From Peiella sedimenti (GTDB taxonomy: Bacteria > Pseudomonadota > Alphaproteobacteria > Caulobacterales > Caulobacteraceae): a DNA stretch of 64,000 nt. Location: NCBI RefSeq assembly GCF_030504955.1, contig NZ_JAUKTR010000001.1, forward strand, positions 869,501-933,500, written 5' to 3'. Below the pieces are notes generated by a model that did no database searches, was not told where the DNA came from, and saw nothing but the letters and a program-made list of their open reading frames with translations. A program made the position numbers and the translations under genes. Positions 55,629-64,000 of this stretch are shown piece after piece (positions within the stretch are counted from its first letter, which is position 1; each line of letters starts with the position of its first letter).

Positions 55629-56215
55629 CGCTCGATGGACCCCGTGCGGCGGATTTTCTTCTGCAGCTGCAGCAGGCCGTAGAGCAGCCCCTCGGCCGTG
55701 GGCGGGCAGCCCGGCACGTAGACGTCGACCGGCACGATGCGATCGCAGCCACGCACCACGCTATAGCTGAAATGGTAGTAGCCGCCGCCGTTGGCGCAGC
55801 TGCCCATGGACAGCACGTAGCGCGGGTCCGGCATCTGGTCGTAGACCTTGCGCAGGGCCGGAGCCATCTTGTTGCACAGGGTGCCGGCCACGATCATCAG
55901 GTCCGACTGGCGCGGGCTGGCGCGCGGAGCCATGCCGAACCGCTCCATGTCGAAGCGCGGCATCGAGGCCTGCATCATCTCCACGGCGCAGCAGGCCAGG
56001 CCGAAGGTCATCCACATCAGGCTGCCCGTGCGGGCCCAGGTGATGACGTCGTCGAGCGACGCGGTCAGGAACCCCTTTTCGCCCAGCTCGGCGTTGACCG
56101 CCTCGAAGAAGCGGTCGTGCTTCTGAGGATCATAGCCCTCGACGGTGCTGCGCCCGGCCGAACCATAGGCCGGCAGGCCCGCTGCGTCGGCGTTGGTGGG
56201 AAGGATCACTCCCAT
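55625..56215 (-). CDS. nuoB: NADH-quinone oxidoreductase subunit B
   Basis: 196 residues from [15 protein letters not shown], overlapping nuoA by 10 bp. N2 cluster ligands: [13 protein letters not shown] (tandem Cys), [39 protein letters not shown]. The longer frame to 56446 is antiphase over nuoA and is rejected. Confidence 0.97.
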   Translation of the reverse strand: MGVILPTNADAAGLPAYGSAGRSTVEGYDPQKHDRFFEAVNAELGEKGFLTASLDDVITWARTGSLMWMTFGLACCAVEMMQASMPRFDMERFGMAPRASPRQSDLMIVAGTLCNKMAPALRKVYDQMPDPRYVLSMGSCANGGGYYHFSYSVVRGCDRIVPVDVYVPGCPPTAEGLLYGLLQLQKKIRRTGSIER

Positions 56216-56583
56216 TCCAGGGCTCCCTTCTTCCATTCGTAGAGGAAGCCGACCGTCAGCACGCCCAGGAAGGCCATCATGGACCAGAAGGCGAAGACCA
56301 TGTCGGGCCGCTCGAGGCCCATCAGGCTGACCGCCCAGGGGAAAAGGAAGGCCACTTCCAGGTCGAAGATGATGAACAGGATCGACACCAGATAGAAGCG
56401 CACGTCGAACTTCATGCGCGCATCGTCGAAGGCGTTGAAGCCGCACTCGTACGCCGAGAGCTTCTCGGCGTCCGGGTTCTTGGGGGCCAGCACCCAGGCC
56501 GCGACCATGAAGGCCAGGCCCAGCACCGCCGCGATCCCCAGGAAGATCACGATCGGCAGGTATTCAAGCAGGAATGCGGTCAT
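56206..56583 (-). CDS. nuoA: NADH-quinone oxidoreductase subunit A
   Basis: 125 residues, three helices, with the conserved loop [21 protein letters not shown] (cut: [20 protein letters not shown]) and [11 protein letters not shown]. First gene of the nuo operon; the promoter must lie in the 200 bp shared with the divergent abgT-like gene. Confidence 0.97.
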   Translation of the reverse strand: MTAFLLEYLPIVIFLGIAAVLGLAFMVAAWVLAPKNPDAEKLSAYECGFNAFDDARMKFDVRFYLVSILFIIFDLEVAFLFPWAVSLMGLERPDMVFAFWSMMAFLGVLTVGFLYEWKKGALEWE

Positions 56584-56784
56584 GGACGGCTCGCCTTTTC
56601 GCCAGCCCGGCGAGGGGCGGCGGATTCGGGGGCTTCTTAGACCGAAGGCCAGCCGGGTTCAAACACCGGAGCGAAAGGATTTTCTTGCGAACGGCTCGCA
56701 TAATGCCGGTCTGGAATCGACAGCCGAAACACCGTTTGCCAAGGTTCCCGACGGGGAGGTGGTCAATCTAGGGGATTCCATACA

Positions 56785-58446
56785 ATGGGCATCGGCAATT
56801 GGCTGCTGAACGGGGTCGAGAAGGCGGGCAACCGGCTTCCAGACCCCGTCTTCATATTCGTCTGGCTTATCCTGGGGCTCATGGGCTTCAGCGTCTTCGC
56901 CGCCGCTCAGGGCTGGCAGGCGGTGAATCCCATCACCGGCGACGTCATCCGGGCCCAGAGCCTGTTCGCCGGAGAGAACCTTCGCCGCCTCTTCGAGGAC
57001 ATGCCCGACACCCTGACCGGGTTCGCGCCGCTAGGCTATGTGCTGGTTGTCATGCTCGGCGCCGGCGTGGCCGAACGCACGGGGCTGTTCTCATCGGCCA
57101 TGAAGGCGGGGGTCTCAAAGGCGCCCCGCGGACTGTTGACGCCGATCGTCATCTTCGTGGCCATTGTCGCCAACCACGCGGCGGATGCCGCCTATGTGGT
57201 CCTGATACCGCTGGCCGCAGCCATCTACGCCGCGGCCGGACGCCACCCGATCGCGGGGGTCGCCGCCAGCTTCGCCGGCGTGTCAGGCGGCTTTTCCGCC
57301 AACATCTTTCCGGGGCAGCTGGACGCCCTGTTGCTGGGCCTGACCGAGCCGGCCGCGCAGCTCGTAGACCCCTCGTTCTCGGTCAACATCGCCGGCAACT
57401 GGTGGTTCATCACGGGCATGACCCTGCTGTTCGTCCCCGTCGGCTGGTGGGTGACGGACAAGATCGTCGAGCCGCGGCTGGGCGTGTGGACCCCCATCCC
57501 GGGCGCGCCCATCGAAGACGCCGAAAAGCCGCTGGAGCCCCGCGAACGGGCCGGCCTGTTCTGGGCGCTTGGGGCCGCCCTGCTGGTGATCGGTCTGTTC
57601 GCCTGGCTGGTGCTGTCCCCCTCGGCCCCGCTGATCGACCCGGAAGGCGAAACGCCCGCCGCGCGCCTGCAGCCCTTCTATCACTCGCTGGTGGCCGCCT
57701 TCTTCCTACTCTTCCTGCTGACCGGGGTGGCCTACGGCATGGCGGCCCGCACCATCCGCAGTCACCGCGACATCGTACGCATGACCTCCCAGGCCATGGC
57801 CGACATGGGGCCGTACATCGTGTTGGCCTTCGTGGCCGCCCATTTCGTGGCGCTGTTCAACTGGTCCGGCCTCGGACCGATCATGGCCGTGGCGGGCGCC
57901 GAGCAGATCCGCCTGCTGTCCGGGATCGAGCCGGGCTCCACCGAGCCGATCGGCGCCGCGCAGCTGTTCGTGCTGCTGGTGTCCATCGTGATCGTCGCCG
58001 CGCTGGTGAACATCTTCGTGGGTTCCGCGTCCGCGAAATGGGCGTTCCTGGCGCCCATCCTGGTGCCGATGCTGATGCTGGTGGGCGTCAGCCCCTACAT
58101 GACCACGGCGGCCTACCGCATGGGCGATTCAGTCACCAACATCATCACGCCCCTGATGGTCTATTTCCCCCTGATCCTGACCTTCGCTCAGCGATGGGTG
58201 AAGGACTTCGGGCTGGGCAGCCTCATGGCTGTCATGTTGCCCTACTCCCTGGCCTTCGGCGTCACAGGCGCCATCCTCACGGGGGCCTGGGCGGCCCTGC
58301 AGCTGCCTTTGGGGCCCGGCGAGGCGGTCCGCTATCAGGCCCCGCCGGCAGCCGTCGCCGCGCAGCCGGAAGCCCTGACCGGACCTTCGGCGCCGGTGCA
58401 GGCCGCGACCCCGCTTCCGCAGGGTCGGCCCGCTCCACAAGGCTAG
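56785..58446 (+). CDS. AbgT family transporter
   Basis: 553 residues, about 12-13 helices. AbgT signatures: GVEKAGNRLPDPVFIFVWL, TGFAPLGYVLVVMLGAGVAE, SAMKAGVSKAPRGLLTPIV, NHAADAAYVVLIPLAAAIY, AGVSGGFSANIFPGQLDALL, NIFVGSASAKWAFLAPILVP, GDSVTNIITPLMVYFPLI. Members import p-aminobenzoyl-glutamate or, as in MtrF/YdaH, export sulfonamides using proton motive force. The Pro/Ala-rich tail is extra. Divergent from nuoA; no abgA/abgB nearby. Confidence 0.93.
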   Translation: MGIGNWLLNGVEKAGNRLPDPVFIFVWLILGLMGFSVFAAAQGWQAVNPITGDVIRAQSLFAGENLRRLFEDMPDTLTGFAPLGYVLVVMLGAGVAERTGLFSSAMKAGVSKAPRGLLTPIVIFVAIVANHAADAAYVVLIPLAAAIYAAAGRHPIAGVAASFAGVSGGFSANIFPGQLDALLLGLTEPAAQLVDPSFSVNIAGNWWFITGMTLLFVPVGWWVTDKIVEPRLGVWTPIPGAPIEDAEKPLEPRERAGLFWALGAALLVIGLFAWLVLSPSAPLIDPEGETPAARLQPFYHSLVAAFFLLFLLTGVAYGMAARTIRSHRDIVRMTSQAMADMGPYIVLAFVAAHFVALFNWSGLGPIMAVAGAEQIRLLSGIEPGSTEPIGAAQLFVLLVSIVIVAALVNIFVGSASAKWAFLAPILVPMLMLVGVSPYMTTAAYRMGDSVTNIITPLMVYFPLILTFAQRWVKDFGLGSLMAVMLPYSLAFGVTGAILTGAWAALQLPLGPGEAVRYQAPPAAVAAQPEALTGPSAPVQAATPLPQGRPAPQG

Positions 58447-58454
58447 CGAAAAAT

Positions 58455-58489
58455 GGGGCCTCGTCCGGCTTGACGTCGGTCGAGGCCCC
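58455..58489 (+). terminator. Stem-loop after the abgT-like gene
   Basis: 9-bp arms GGGGCCTCG/CGAGGCCCC with a 17-nt loop, 8 bp past the stop codon. No T-run, so it may be only a 3' stabiliser. A second hairpin GCCCC/GGGGC lies at 58501-58517. Confidence 0.5.
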
Positions 58490-58498
58490 GCCTAAACG
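58470..58498 (+). promoter_or_regulatory. Candidate promoter of tRNA-Asp
   Basis: TTGACG (58470-58475), 17 bp, TAAACG (58493-58498). The -10 is weak, and the element overlaps the abgT 3' hairpin. Start would be ~35 nt before the mature tRNA. Confidence 0.3.
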
Positions 58499-58539
58499 AC
58501 GCCCCTCGACGCGGGGCGGCTGCTTCGCATCGGGACTGC

Positions 58540-58616
58540 GCGGGTGTAGCTCAGTTGGTTAGAGTGCCGGCCTGTCACGCCGGAGGTCGCGGGTTCGAGC
58601 CCCGTCACTCGCGCCA
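58540..58616 (+). tRNA. tRNA-Asp (anticodon GTC)
   Basis: 77-nt cloverleaf. Acceptor GCGGGTG/CACTCGC, D-arm AGCTCAGTTGGTTAGAGT, anticodon stem CCGGC-CTGTCAC-GCCGG (GTC), T-arm GGGTTCGAGCCCC, discriminator G, encoded CCA. Confidence 0.97.
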
Positions 58617-58717
58617 CTTCTCCTCCCGATAGGCCGAAGTGGCGCCGCGCAACGTTCCCTAAGCTTCCCTTCCAACGCCGCGCCCCCGGGCGCGAGATGA
58701 TCTAAGTCGAGCGCGCG

Positions 58718-59062
58718 TCAGCGGCTGCTCATGCGGGTGACCCGGTCACAAGCGGCCATGTCGCCGATCATCTGGCCCGGCTCGCGGCCCTGGTCGATGT
58801 ATTGCTGAACCGACTCGTTGAGTTCCTGATTGACGGCGGCTTCGCTCTTGCCTGAACGGCCGCCGACGCCGACGGCCATCACAGCGGTAGCCTCAGCCAC
58901 CACGCCGATCCGGTTGGCGCGGTCCATGTCGGGCATAACGGCGTCGGCCCCCATATTGTAGACGGCGTAGCAGCGCACGAGGTCCGCATAGGGCGGGGCC
59001 TCCACCTGGCCGCCTCCCGACTGGACGAGCAGGGCGAGGGCTGAAGAAACCAGGATGGACAA
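58718..59062 (-). CDS. Uncharacterised exported small protein
   Basis: 114 residues from TTG 59062 with GGGGAG 6 nt upstream. The N-terminus SILVSSALALLVQSGGGQ is a short signal-like segment. Two cysteines (LVRCYAVYN, MAACDRVTR) frame a helical middle with GGRSGKSEAAVNQELNESVQQYI. Similar small two-Cys exported proteins occur in Caulobacterales, but I recognise no named family. The non-ATG start is the main uncertainty. Confidence 0.7.
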   Translation of the reverse strand: MSILVSSALALLVQSGGGQVEAPPYADLVRCYAVYNMGADAVMPDMDRANRIGVVAEATAVMAVGVGGRSGKSEAAVNQELNESVQQYIDQGREPGQMIGDMAACDRVTRMSSR

Positions 59063-59122
59063 AGGCGTTCTCCCCGAGACAATGATCTCAGGGTCAAGCG
59101 TATGGGCTCAAGCCCGATGCGG

Positions 59123-61078
59123 CTAGAGGCCCGGCAGGCGGGGACCTTCCGATAGCGTCTGCTCGACGGCCTGGCGCAGGTCTTCCTGCGTGAAGGGTTT
59201 GGCCAGGCGCGGCCGGCCCAAGGCGGCGCCTTCGGGCAGATCGGCAAAGCCCGTCGCGATGATCACGGGCAGGTCGGGCGCCTCCACCGCGAGGGTTTCG
59301 GACAGTTGCACGCCTGTCATGCGGGGCATGATCTGGTCGCTGACGACCAGATCGAAGGATGCGCCGCCGCAGATCAGAGCCAGGGCCTCATCGCCGGTGG
59401 ACGCCTGGGCGACCTCATGGCCCAGATCCTCAAGCATGGCGACCGTGTTCAACAGGACGAGGTCGTCATCGTCCACCGCCAGGACGCGCAGGGGGGCGCC
59501 TGCGCCGTCATGCTGCGCGGGCTCGGGCCCCTCGTCGGAGGCCATCTGCGAGGTGGCGACCGGCAGCCACAGAGTCACTGTCGTCCCCTCGCCCGGCGTG
59601 CTCTCCAGGGTGAGTGCGCCGCCCGACTGGGCCGCCAGGCCATGCACCATGGCGAGCCCCAGCCCTGTCCCCTTGCCCACCCCCTTGGTCGTGAAGAAGG
59701 GTTCGGCCGCGCGCCCCAGGGTCTCGACGTCCATGCCCTGGCCGGTGTCGGTGACGCGTAGCTGGACATATTCGCCGGGCTGAAGGTCGCCCTGCGGCTC
59801 CGTCAGAGTCTTCTCGGCCGCGCGGATGATGATGGCGCCGCCCTCGGGCATTGCGTCCCGCGCGTTGACGGCCAGGTTCAGCAGCGCCGTCTCCAGCTGA
59901 TTGGCGTCGGTCATGACCGGCGGCAAGCGCGCGGGAAAGCGGGCGTCGACCTCGATGGAAGGGCCCAGCGTGCGGCCGAGAAAGTCACTCATGCCTCGAA
60001 CGAGCGACGGCAGATCGACCGGACCGGCCTCCAACTCCTGCTTGCGGGCGAAGGCCAGCATGCGCTGGGTCAGCAGCGCCCCGCGGCGCGCGCCCTGCAT
60101 GGCGTTGTCGATCAGCGGCGTGACCTTGGGATCATAGGCCAGCCGCTTCTTGACCAGTTCCAGGCTGCCCAGCACCGCCATCAGAAGATTGTTGAAGTCG
60201 TGGGCGACGCCGCCGGTCAGCTGGCCAATGGCCTCCATCTTCTGAGACTGGAACAGCGCCTCGCGGGCGTGTTCCAGCTCCCTCTGGGCGCGGGCCCGCT
60301 CGGTGATGTCGCGCGTGATCTTGGCGAAGCCGATCAGTTCGCGCTCGTCCGAATAGATGGCGTCGATGATGACGTGGGCCAGGAAGCGCGTGCCATCCTT
60401 GCGCTGACGCCAGCCTTCCTTCTCGAACCGGCCTTCCTGCCGCGCAGTACGCAGCGAGACGGCCGGCAACCCCGCCTCACGATCCTCCTCGGTATAGAAG
60501 CGCGAGAAATGCTCGCCGATGATCTCTTCGGCCTGATAGCCCTTGATCCGCTCGGCGCCGGAGTTCCAGCTGCTGACGTTGCCGTCGGTGTCGAGCATAT
60601 AGATGGCGTAGTCGGTCACGCCCTGGACCAGCAGGCGAAACTGCTCCTGGCTCCGGCGCAGGGCCTCTTCGGCCAGCTTCCGCTCGGTCAGATCCCGCGT
60701 GATCTTGGCGAAACCCAACAGCTCGCCTGAGGGCGAACGGATCGGGTCGACGACGACGTGAGCCCAGAAACGCTCGCCCGTCTTGCGGACCCGCCAGGCC
60801 TCGGTTTCGAAGCGGCCCTCTTCCGCCGCTGTCCGCAGCGCGGTTTCCGGCGCGCCGCGCTGGCGATCCTCGGGCGCATAGAAGCGGGAGAAGTGCTCGC
60901 CGATGATCTCTTCGGCCTGATATCCCTTGAACCGCTGAGCCCCAGCGTTCCAGCTGCTGACCCGCCCAGAGGGGTCGAGCATATAGATGGCGTAGTCCGC
61001 GATCGCGTCAACCAGCAGGCGATAACGCCCCTCGTCCCCGTCGTCGACGTTGGGCTCAGGAAGCGGCATGACTGACAT
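59123..61078 (-). CDS. Double-PAS hybrid sensor histidine kinase
   Basis: 651 residues from MSVMPLPEPN; cytoplasmic, no membrane segment. PAS 1 (~20-135) and PAS 2 (~145-265) are close duplicates sharing DYAIYMLD, GYQAEEIIGEHFSRFY, and GFAKITRD-TER. HisKA H-box GGVAHDFNNLL (His ~293), ATPase with N-box ALLNLAVNARDAMPEGG and TGLGLAMVHGL, then a receiver with the phosphoacceptor in LVVSDQIMPRMTG (Asp ~578). No response regulator next to it. Ligand unknown; PAS lacks the LOV cysteine motif. Confidence 0.93.
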   Translation of the reverse strand: MSVMPLPEPNVDDGDEGRYRLLVDAIADYAIYMLDPSGRVSSWNAGAQRFKGYQAEEIIGEHFSRFYAPEDRQRGAPETALRTAAEEGRFETEAWRVRKTGERFWAHVVVDPIRSPSGELLGFAKITRDLTERKLAEEALRRSQEQFRLLVQGVTDYAIYMLDTDGNVSSWNSGAERIKGYQAEEIIGEHFSRFYTEEDREAGLPAVSLRTARQEGRFEKEGWRQRKDGTRFLAHVIIDAIYSDERELIGFAKITRDITERARAQRELEHAREALFQSQKMEAIGQLTGGVAHDFNNLLMAVLGSLELVKKRLAYDPKVTPLIDNAMQGARRGALLTQRMLAFARKQELEAGPVDLPSLVRGMSDFLGRTLGPSIEVDARFPARLPPVMTDANQLETALLNLAVNARDAMPEGGAIIIRAAEKTLTEPQGDLQPGEYVQLRVTDTGQGMDVETLGRAAEPFFTTKGVGKGTGLGLAMVHGLAAQSGGALTLESTPGEGTTVTLWLPVATSQMASDEGPEPAQHDGAGAPLRVLAVDDDDLVLLNTVAMLEDLGHEVAQASTGDEALALICGGASFDLVVSDQIMPRMTGVQLSETLAVEAPDLPVIIATGFADLPEGAALGRPRLAKPFTQEDLRQAVEQTLSEGPRLPGL

Positions 61079-61230
61079 TACACATCTACCCCTCCCCCAA
61101 GTGCGCCAAAACGCCTTCGAGGTGATCCAGTTCCGGACCGGCCGCGTATATCGACGCTCCTCGCTCGGGGGACCTGTCGGCGATGTAATCTGGCCCGCCA
61201 CATTATCGCCATGGTCCGCCACAAGTGTCG

Positions 61231-61246
61231 CGCTACGGATGTAGCG
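61231..61246. promoter_or_regulatory. Dyad operator upstream of the BlaI-like gene
   Basis: Perfect 6-bp arms CGCTAC/GTAGCG with GGAT centre, ending 8 bp before the ATG at 61255. It keeps the TAC...GTA core of BlaI/MecI operators. Placement over the ribosome site/promoter suits autorepression. Confidence 0.5.
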
Positions 61247-61254
61247 AGGCCGAG

Positions 61255-61629
61255 ATGATTGAGACCCTGCCGCGACGGGAGCGCGACGTGTTCGAGGCGC
61301 TCTGCCGCCTCGGTGGCGGCACAGTGGCGGGGGTCCGCCAGGCGCTGGATGCACCGCTCAGCGATTCGGCGGTCCGCACGCTGCTTACACGCCTTGAGGC
61401 GAAGGGTCTGGTCCGGCGTCAGACCGGCGAGGCCGGCAACCTCTATAGTCCCGCTCCGAGCCCCGACAGCGTGGCCGCCGGCGCCCTCAACCGGGTGATC
61501 GACACCTTCTTCCAGGGATCTGCGGCCAGCGCGGCCACGGCCCTGCTGGGCATGACGCGAACCCTCAAGCCCGAGGAGCTGGCGGCTCTGGAGCGCGCCA
61601 TCGACCAGGCCAAGGAGCGCGGTCAATGA
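61255..61629 (+). CDS. BlaI/MecI/CopY family repressor
   Basis: 124 residues from MIETLPRRERDVFEALCRLGG. Winged helix with GTVAGVRQALDAPLSDSAVRTLLTRLEAKGLVRRQ (cut here into SDSAVRTLLTRLEAKGLV), then a dimerisation half. Known relatives repress beta-lactamase or stress genes until the partner M56 protease triggers their cleavage. The stop overlaps the start of the M56 gene (ATGA). Confidence 0.92.
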   Translation: MIETLPRRERDVFEALCRLGGGTVAGVRQALDAPLSDSAVRTLLTRLEAKGLVRRQTGEAGNLYSPAPSPDSVAAGALNRVIDTFFQGSAASAATALLGMTRTLKPEELAALERAIDQAKERGQ

Positions 61630-63314
61630 TCGCGACGCTCTCGGTGCTCCTTCTCAAGTCCGCCCTGGTCGCCGCAGCCGGTCTCGGCCTGGCGGCGCTG
61701 CTGCGGGAGCGGTCGGCTGCGGAGCGCGCCCGCGTCCTTCGGGCCACCATCCTGATTCTGCTGGCGCTGCCCTTCTTGTCCCTGTGGGGCCCGGACCTGC
61801 GCCTCGGCGTTCTGCAGCCCGCGCCGCCAGTCGCCGCTCAAGCGGCGGTGGTGGAGGCTTCCCTGCCCCTGCCCGCGGCCCGTGTCTCGGCCGTCCTGAC
61901 CCTGCCGCCGCTGTGGACCTGGGGCGTCCTGCTTTGGGCTCTGGTCGCCGCCGCGATCCTCGGCCGCTTCTTTCTAGGCTGGCTGACCCTCGCCCACTGG
62001 AGCCGTCAGGGGCGCCGAGTGGATCAGAGCGACTGGCTCGCCGCCCTGCGACGCCTCGCGCCCGCCCGACCGCCACGTCTTCGCGCCAGCGGCGCCGTGA
62101 CCGCCCCGCTCAGCTGGGGCGTCTCGCCCGGCTGCATACTGATCAGCCCGGCCCAAGTGTCGGAGCCTGACCAGGCCGAAGCCGTTCTCGCCCACGAGCT
62201 GGCGCATATCCGGCGGGCGGACTGGCTGTTCCTGGCCCTCTCGCGGCTCGCCGTCGCCCTGTTCTGGATCAATCCTCTGGTCTGGCTGACCGCGCGCGAA
62301 CTGAACCGGCTGTCCGAAAAGGCCGTCGACGAGGCGGTCGTGCGCCGCGTGGACCGCGAAATCTACGCCCGGACCCTGATCGGCCTGGCCGCCCGGGCCC
62401 CGCATTCCACCAACCCCATCGCCGCCGTCGGCATGACCGGCCCGGCCCGAACCCTCGCCGAAAGGATCAAGTCCATAATGTCTGATCGCACCCCCTCCCC
62501 GGCCCGACCCTGGATGATCGGCGCCGCCATCGCCGCCCTCGTCGTCGTCGCGACGCCGCTGGCGGCCGTGGAGCTGACCGCTCGCGCAGCGCCGGCGACC
62601 GTCTCCGAGGCGGTCACGACCGCCGCCGACACGCTCGCCCTTCCCGTGGCCGCGATCGTCACCGAGGTCGCCACAGCGACGGTCGCTCAAGAGAACCGCC
62701 AGATCTCCGTGACGACCGACAATCGCACGGTTCGCTATGTCAGCGACGACGGCGAGGCCTATGTGATCCAGGCCGATGGGTCCCGCCGCCCGCTGACCGC
62801 CGAAGAACGACAGGAGATGGAAGCTGCTCTCGCCCAAGCCGAGGCGGCGCGGGCGCAGGCCGGCGTCGCTCGGGAACTGGCTGCTCAGGCTCGCGCCGAG
62901 GCGATGGTTCACCGTGAGCAGGCGCTCGCCCACGCCGCTGAAGCCAGGGCCCAGGCGCACGTGGCTGTCCAGGAGGCGGCTCGCGCCCGGGCGGAAGCCG
63001 CGGTTCATCGTGACCGCGCCCATGCCGTAGCGGCCGAGGCGCGCGCCCACGCGGCCCGCGAAATGGCCGCCGCGCGCGTCGAGATGAGCCGGGGCGCCGA
63101 CGAGATGGAGCGCGGCGCCCGCCAGATGCGCGAAGAGGCCCAGCGCTTGCGCGACCCCGCCTATCGCGCGCGTCAGATCGAAGAGCAGGCGCGCCGGGGC
63201 CATCCGGTCACCGACCAGGAGCTGCTCGACGCAATCCCCCGCATGTTGGAGGGCGCCGACCGCATGGAGGAAGGCGCGGCCCGCATGCGTGAACAGTCCC
63301 GCAGCCGGGACTAG
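61626..63314 (+). CDS. M56 (BlaR1-like) membrane metalloprotease with coiled-coil ectodomain
   Basis: 562 residues. Several N-terminal helices, the zinc motif VLAHELAHIRRADW (~187-199), NPLVWLTARELNRLSEKAVDEAVV (cut: LSEKAVDEAVVRRV) with the third ligand region, and a last helix MIGAAIAALVVVATPLAAVEL (~297-317). Beyond it, BlaR1 has a penicillin-binding sensor. Here instead are ~75 residues with a beta-rich ISVTTDNRTVRYVSDDGEAY segment. Next come >100 residues of Ala/Glu/Arg/His repeats (VHREQALAHAAEARAQ, VHRDRAHAVAAEARA) predicted to form a coiled coil. It forms an operon with the repressor. Stimulus unknown. Confidence 0.88.
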   Translation: MIATLSVLLLKSALVAAAGLGLAALLRERSAAERARVLRATILILLALPFLSLWGPDLRLGVLQPAPPVAAQAAVVEASLPLPAARVSAVLTLPPLWTWGVLLWALVAAAILGRFFLGWLTLAHWSRQGRRVDQSDWLAALRRLAPARPPRLRASGAVTAPLSWGVSPGCILISPAQVSEPDQAEAVLAHELAHIRRADWLFLALSRLAVALFWINPLVWLTARELNRLSEKAVDEAVVRRVDREIYARTLIGLAARAPHSTNPIAAVGMTGPARTLAERIKSIMSDRTPSPARPWMIGAAIAALVVVATPLAAVELTARAAPATVSEAVTTAADTLALPVAAIVTEVATATVAQENRQISVTTDNRTVRYVSDDGEAYVIQADGSRRPLTAEERQEMEAALAQAEAARAQAGVARELAAQARAEAMVHREQALAHAAEARAQAHVAVQEAARARAEAAVHRDRAHAVAAEARAHAAREMAAARVEMSRGADEMERGARQMREEAQRLRDPAYRARQIEEQARRGHPVTDQELLDAIPRMLEGADRMEEGAARMREQSRSRD

Positions 63315-63429
63315 GCCCGCCGCGCCCAGCGCCAAGTGGCGCCGCTCGGTTCCAGCCGGGCGGCGTTTCTTTTTTTGCGAACCCCGCTCCCTCTGGACGG
63401 CATTAAGCCCCACAGCCTATGCCAGCCCC

Positions 63430-64000
63430 ATGGCACCGCGCATCGCCGATCAGCCCACGACCCTCGTCACCCGCCCATGGGAGGATTACGCCCTCCTCGA
63501 CAGCGGCCATGGCCGCAAACTGGAACGGTATGGCGACAGGCGTGTGGTGCGGCCCGAGCCTCAATGCCTGTGGGGTCCGCGGGAGCCCGCCCTGTGGGAC
63601 GCGCCGGACGCGGAGTTCGACCCGTCCGACGAGGAGGACGCCGGCCGCTGGCGCTTCGCCGCGCCGCAGCCGGACAGCTTTCCCCTAGGTTGGCGAGACG
63701 TCCGCTTCCACGGCCGCTTCACCGCTTTCCGGCATCTGGCCTTCTTCCCGGAACAGGCCGCCAACTGGGAATGGCTGACCGGGCGCGTGCGAACGCTGGA
63801 TCAACCCCGCGTGCTGAACCTGTTCGGCTATACGGGCGTCGCCAGCCTGGCCATGGCTGCGGCCGGCGCGCGCGTGACGCACGTGGACGCCTCCAAAAAG
63901 GCCGTGGCCTGGGCCCGCCAGAACGCGGAGTTGTCCGGCCTGGCTGAGGCGCCCGTGCGCTGGATCGTCGAGGACGCCCGCAAATATCTGACACGTGAGG
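63430..64000 (+). CDS. Class I SAM-dependent rRNA methyltransferase (5' part only)
   Basis: 190 codons, continuing past the right edge. N-terminal YALLDSGHGRKLERYGDRRV and RPEPQCLWGPR. Then FPLGWRDVRFHGRFTAFRHLAFFPEQ, and SAM motif I LNLFGYTGVASLAMAAAGA with HVDASKKAVAWARQNAELSGL. This pattern fits the COG1092 (RlmI/RlmK-like) group of 23S rRNA methyltransferases. The exact target base is not decidable. Confidence 0.85.
   Translation, partial: MAPRIADQPTTLVTRPWEDYALLDSGHGRKLERYGDRRVVRPEPQCLWGPREPALWDAPDAEFDPSDEEDAGRWRFAAPQPDSFPLGWRDVRFHGRFTAFRHLAFFPEQAANWEWLTGRVRTLDQPRVLNLFGYTGVASLAMAAAGARVTHVDASKKAVAWARQNAELSGLAEAPVRWIVEDARKYLTRE

Overview
The window is a GC-rich chromosomal segment of an alphaproteobacterium. 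Gene order and content point to the Caulobacterales, most like Brevundimonas or Caulobacter: a C4-type 5-aminolevulinate synthase, nuoN-birA-coaX-rnj, glyA-nrdR-rib-nusB-thiL, plsX-fabH-ihfA-merR, and GANTC (CcrM-type) sites inside dispersed repeats. The genus is an inference; no 16S rRNA gene is present. There is no prophage, transposase, CRISPR array or plasmid gene. Nearly all of it is housekeeping DNA with dense, often overlapping genes.

Layout. 0-3.4 kb: 5' part of dnaE, a 29-codon ORF, argC, a VOC protein and rplM-rpsI with a clear promoter and terminator. 3.4-7.0 kb: PhoX-like phosphatase, heme A synthase, small membrane proteins, tRNA-Pro. 7.0-13.8 kb: cytochrome bc1 chaperone-DUF177-plsX-fabH-ihfA-merR operon, bamE, and the proton-pumping pyrophosphatase hppA. 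14.0-22 kb: hemA-DUF6898-glyA-nrdR-rib-nusB-thiL. 22-29.4 kb: valine catabolism (isobutyryl-CoA dehydrogenase, 3-hydroxyisobutyryl-CoA hydrolase, 3-hydroxyisobutyrate dehydrogenase) with three tandem exported methyltransferase-fold paralogues lodged inside. 29.4-36 kb: hemB and assorted enzymes, motB, and the N-end-rule transferase bpt. 36-56.6 kb: rnj, coaX, birA and the 14 Complex I genes. 56.8-64 kb: AbgT-type transporter, tRNA-Asp, a double-PAS hybrid kinase, a BlaI/M56 sensor pair and the start of an rRNA methyltransferase.

How genes work together. SHMT (glyA) makes the glycine that ALAS (hemA) consumes, and hemB performs the next heme step. The rib genes encode the reductase, DHBP synthase, lumazine synthase and riboflavin synthase, but neither the RibD deaminase domain nor GTP cyclohydrolase II is present. 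Complex I, the bc1 chaperone, heme A synthase and the pyrophosphatase all serve membrane bioenergetics.

The most interesting non-standard signals are: (1) two ungapped 129-bp copies of a structured repeat, with three compensatory base-pair changes and two GANTC sites each; (2) a 145-bp head-to-head palindromic element translated in frame inside the ribD reductase gene; (3) a nuo operon split by two opposite-strand genes, one encoding a cyanovirin-like domain plus three helical repeats, and carrying two extra small envelope genes; (4) three secreted SAM-methyltransferase-like paralogues; (5) a BlaR-like M56 protease whose sensor domain is an Ala-rich coiled coil, preceded by a perfect dyad operator.
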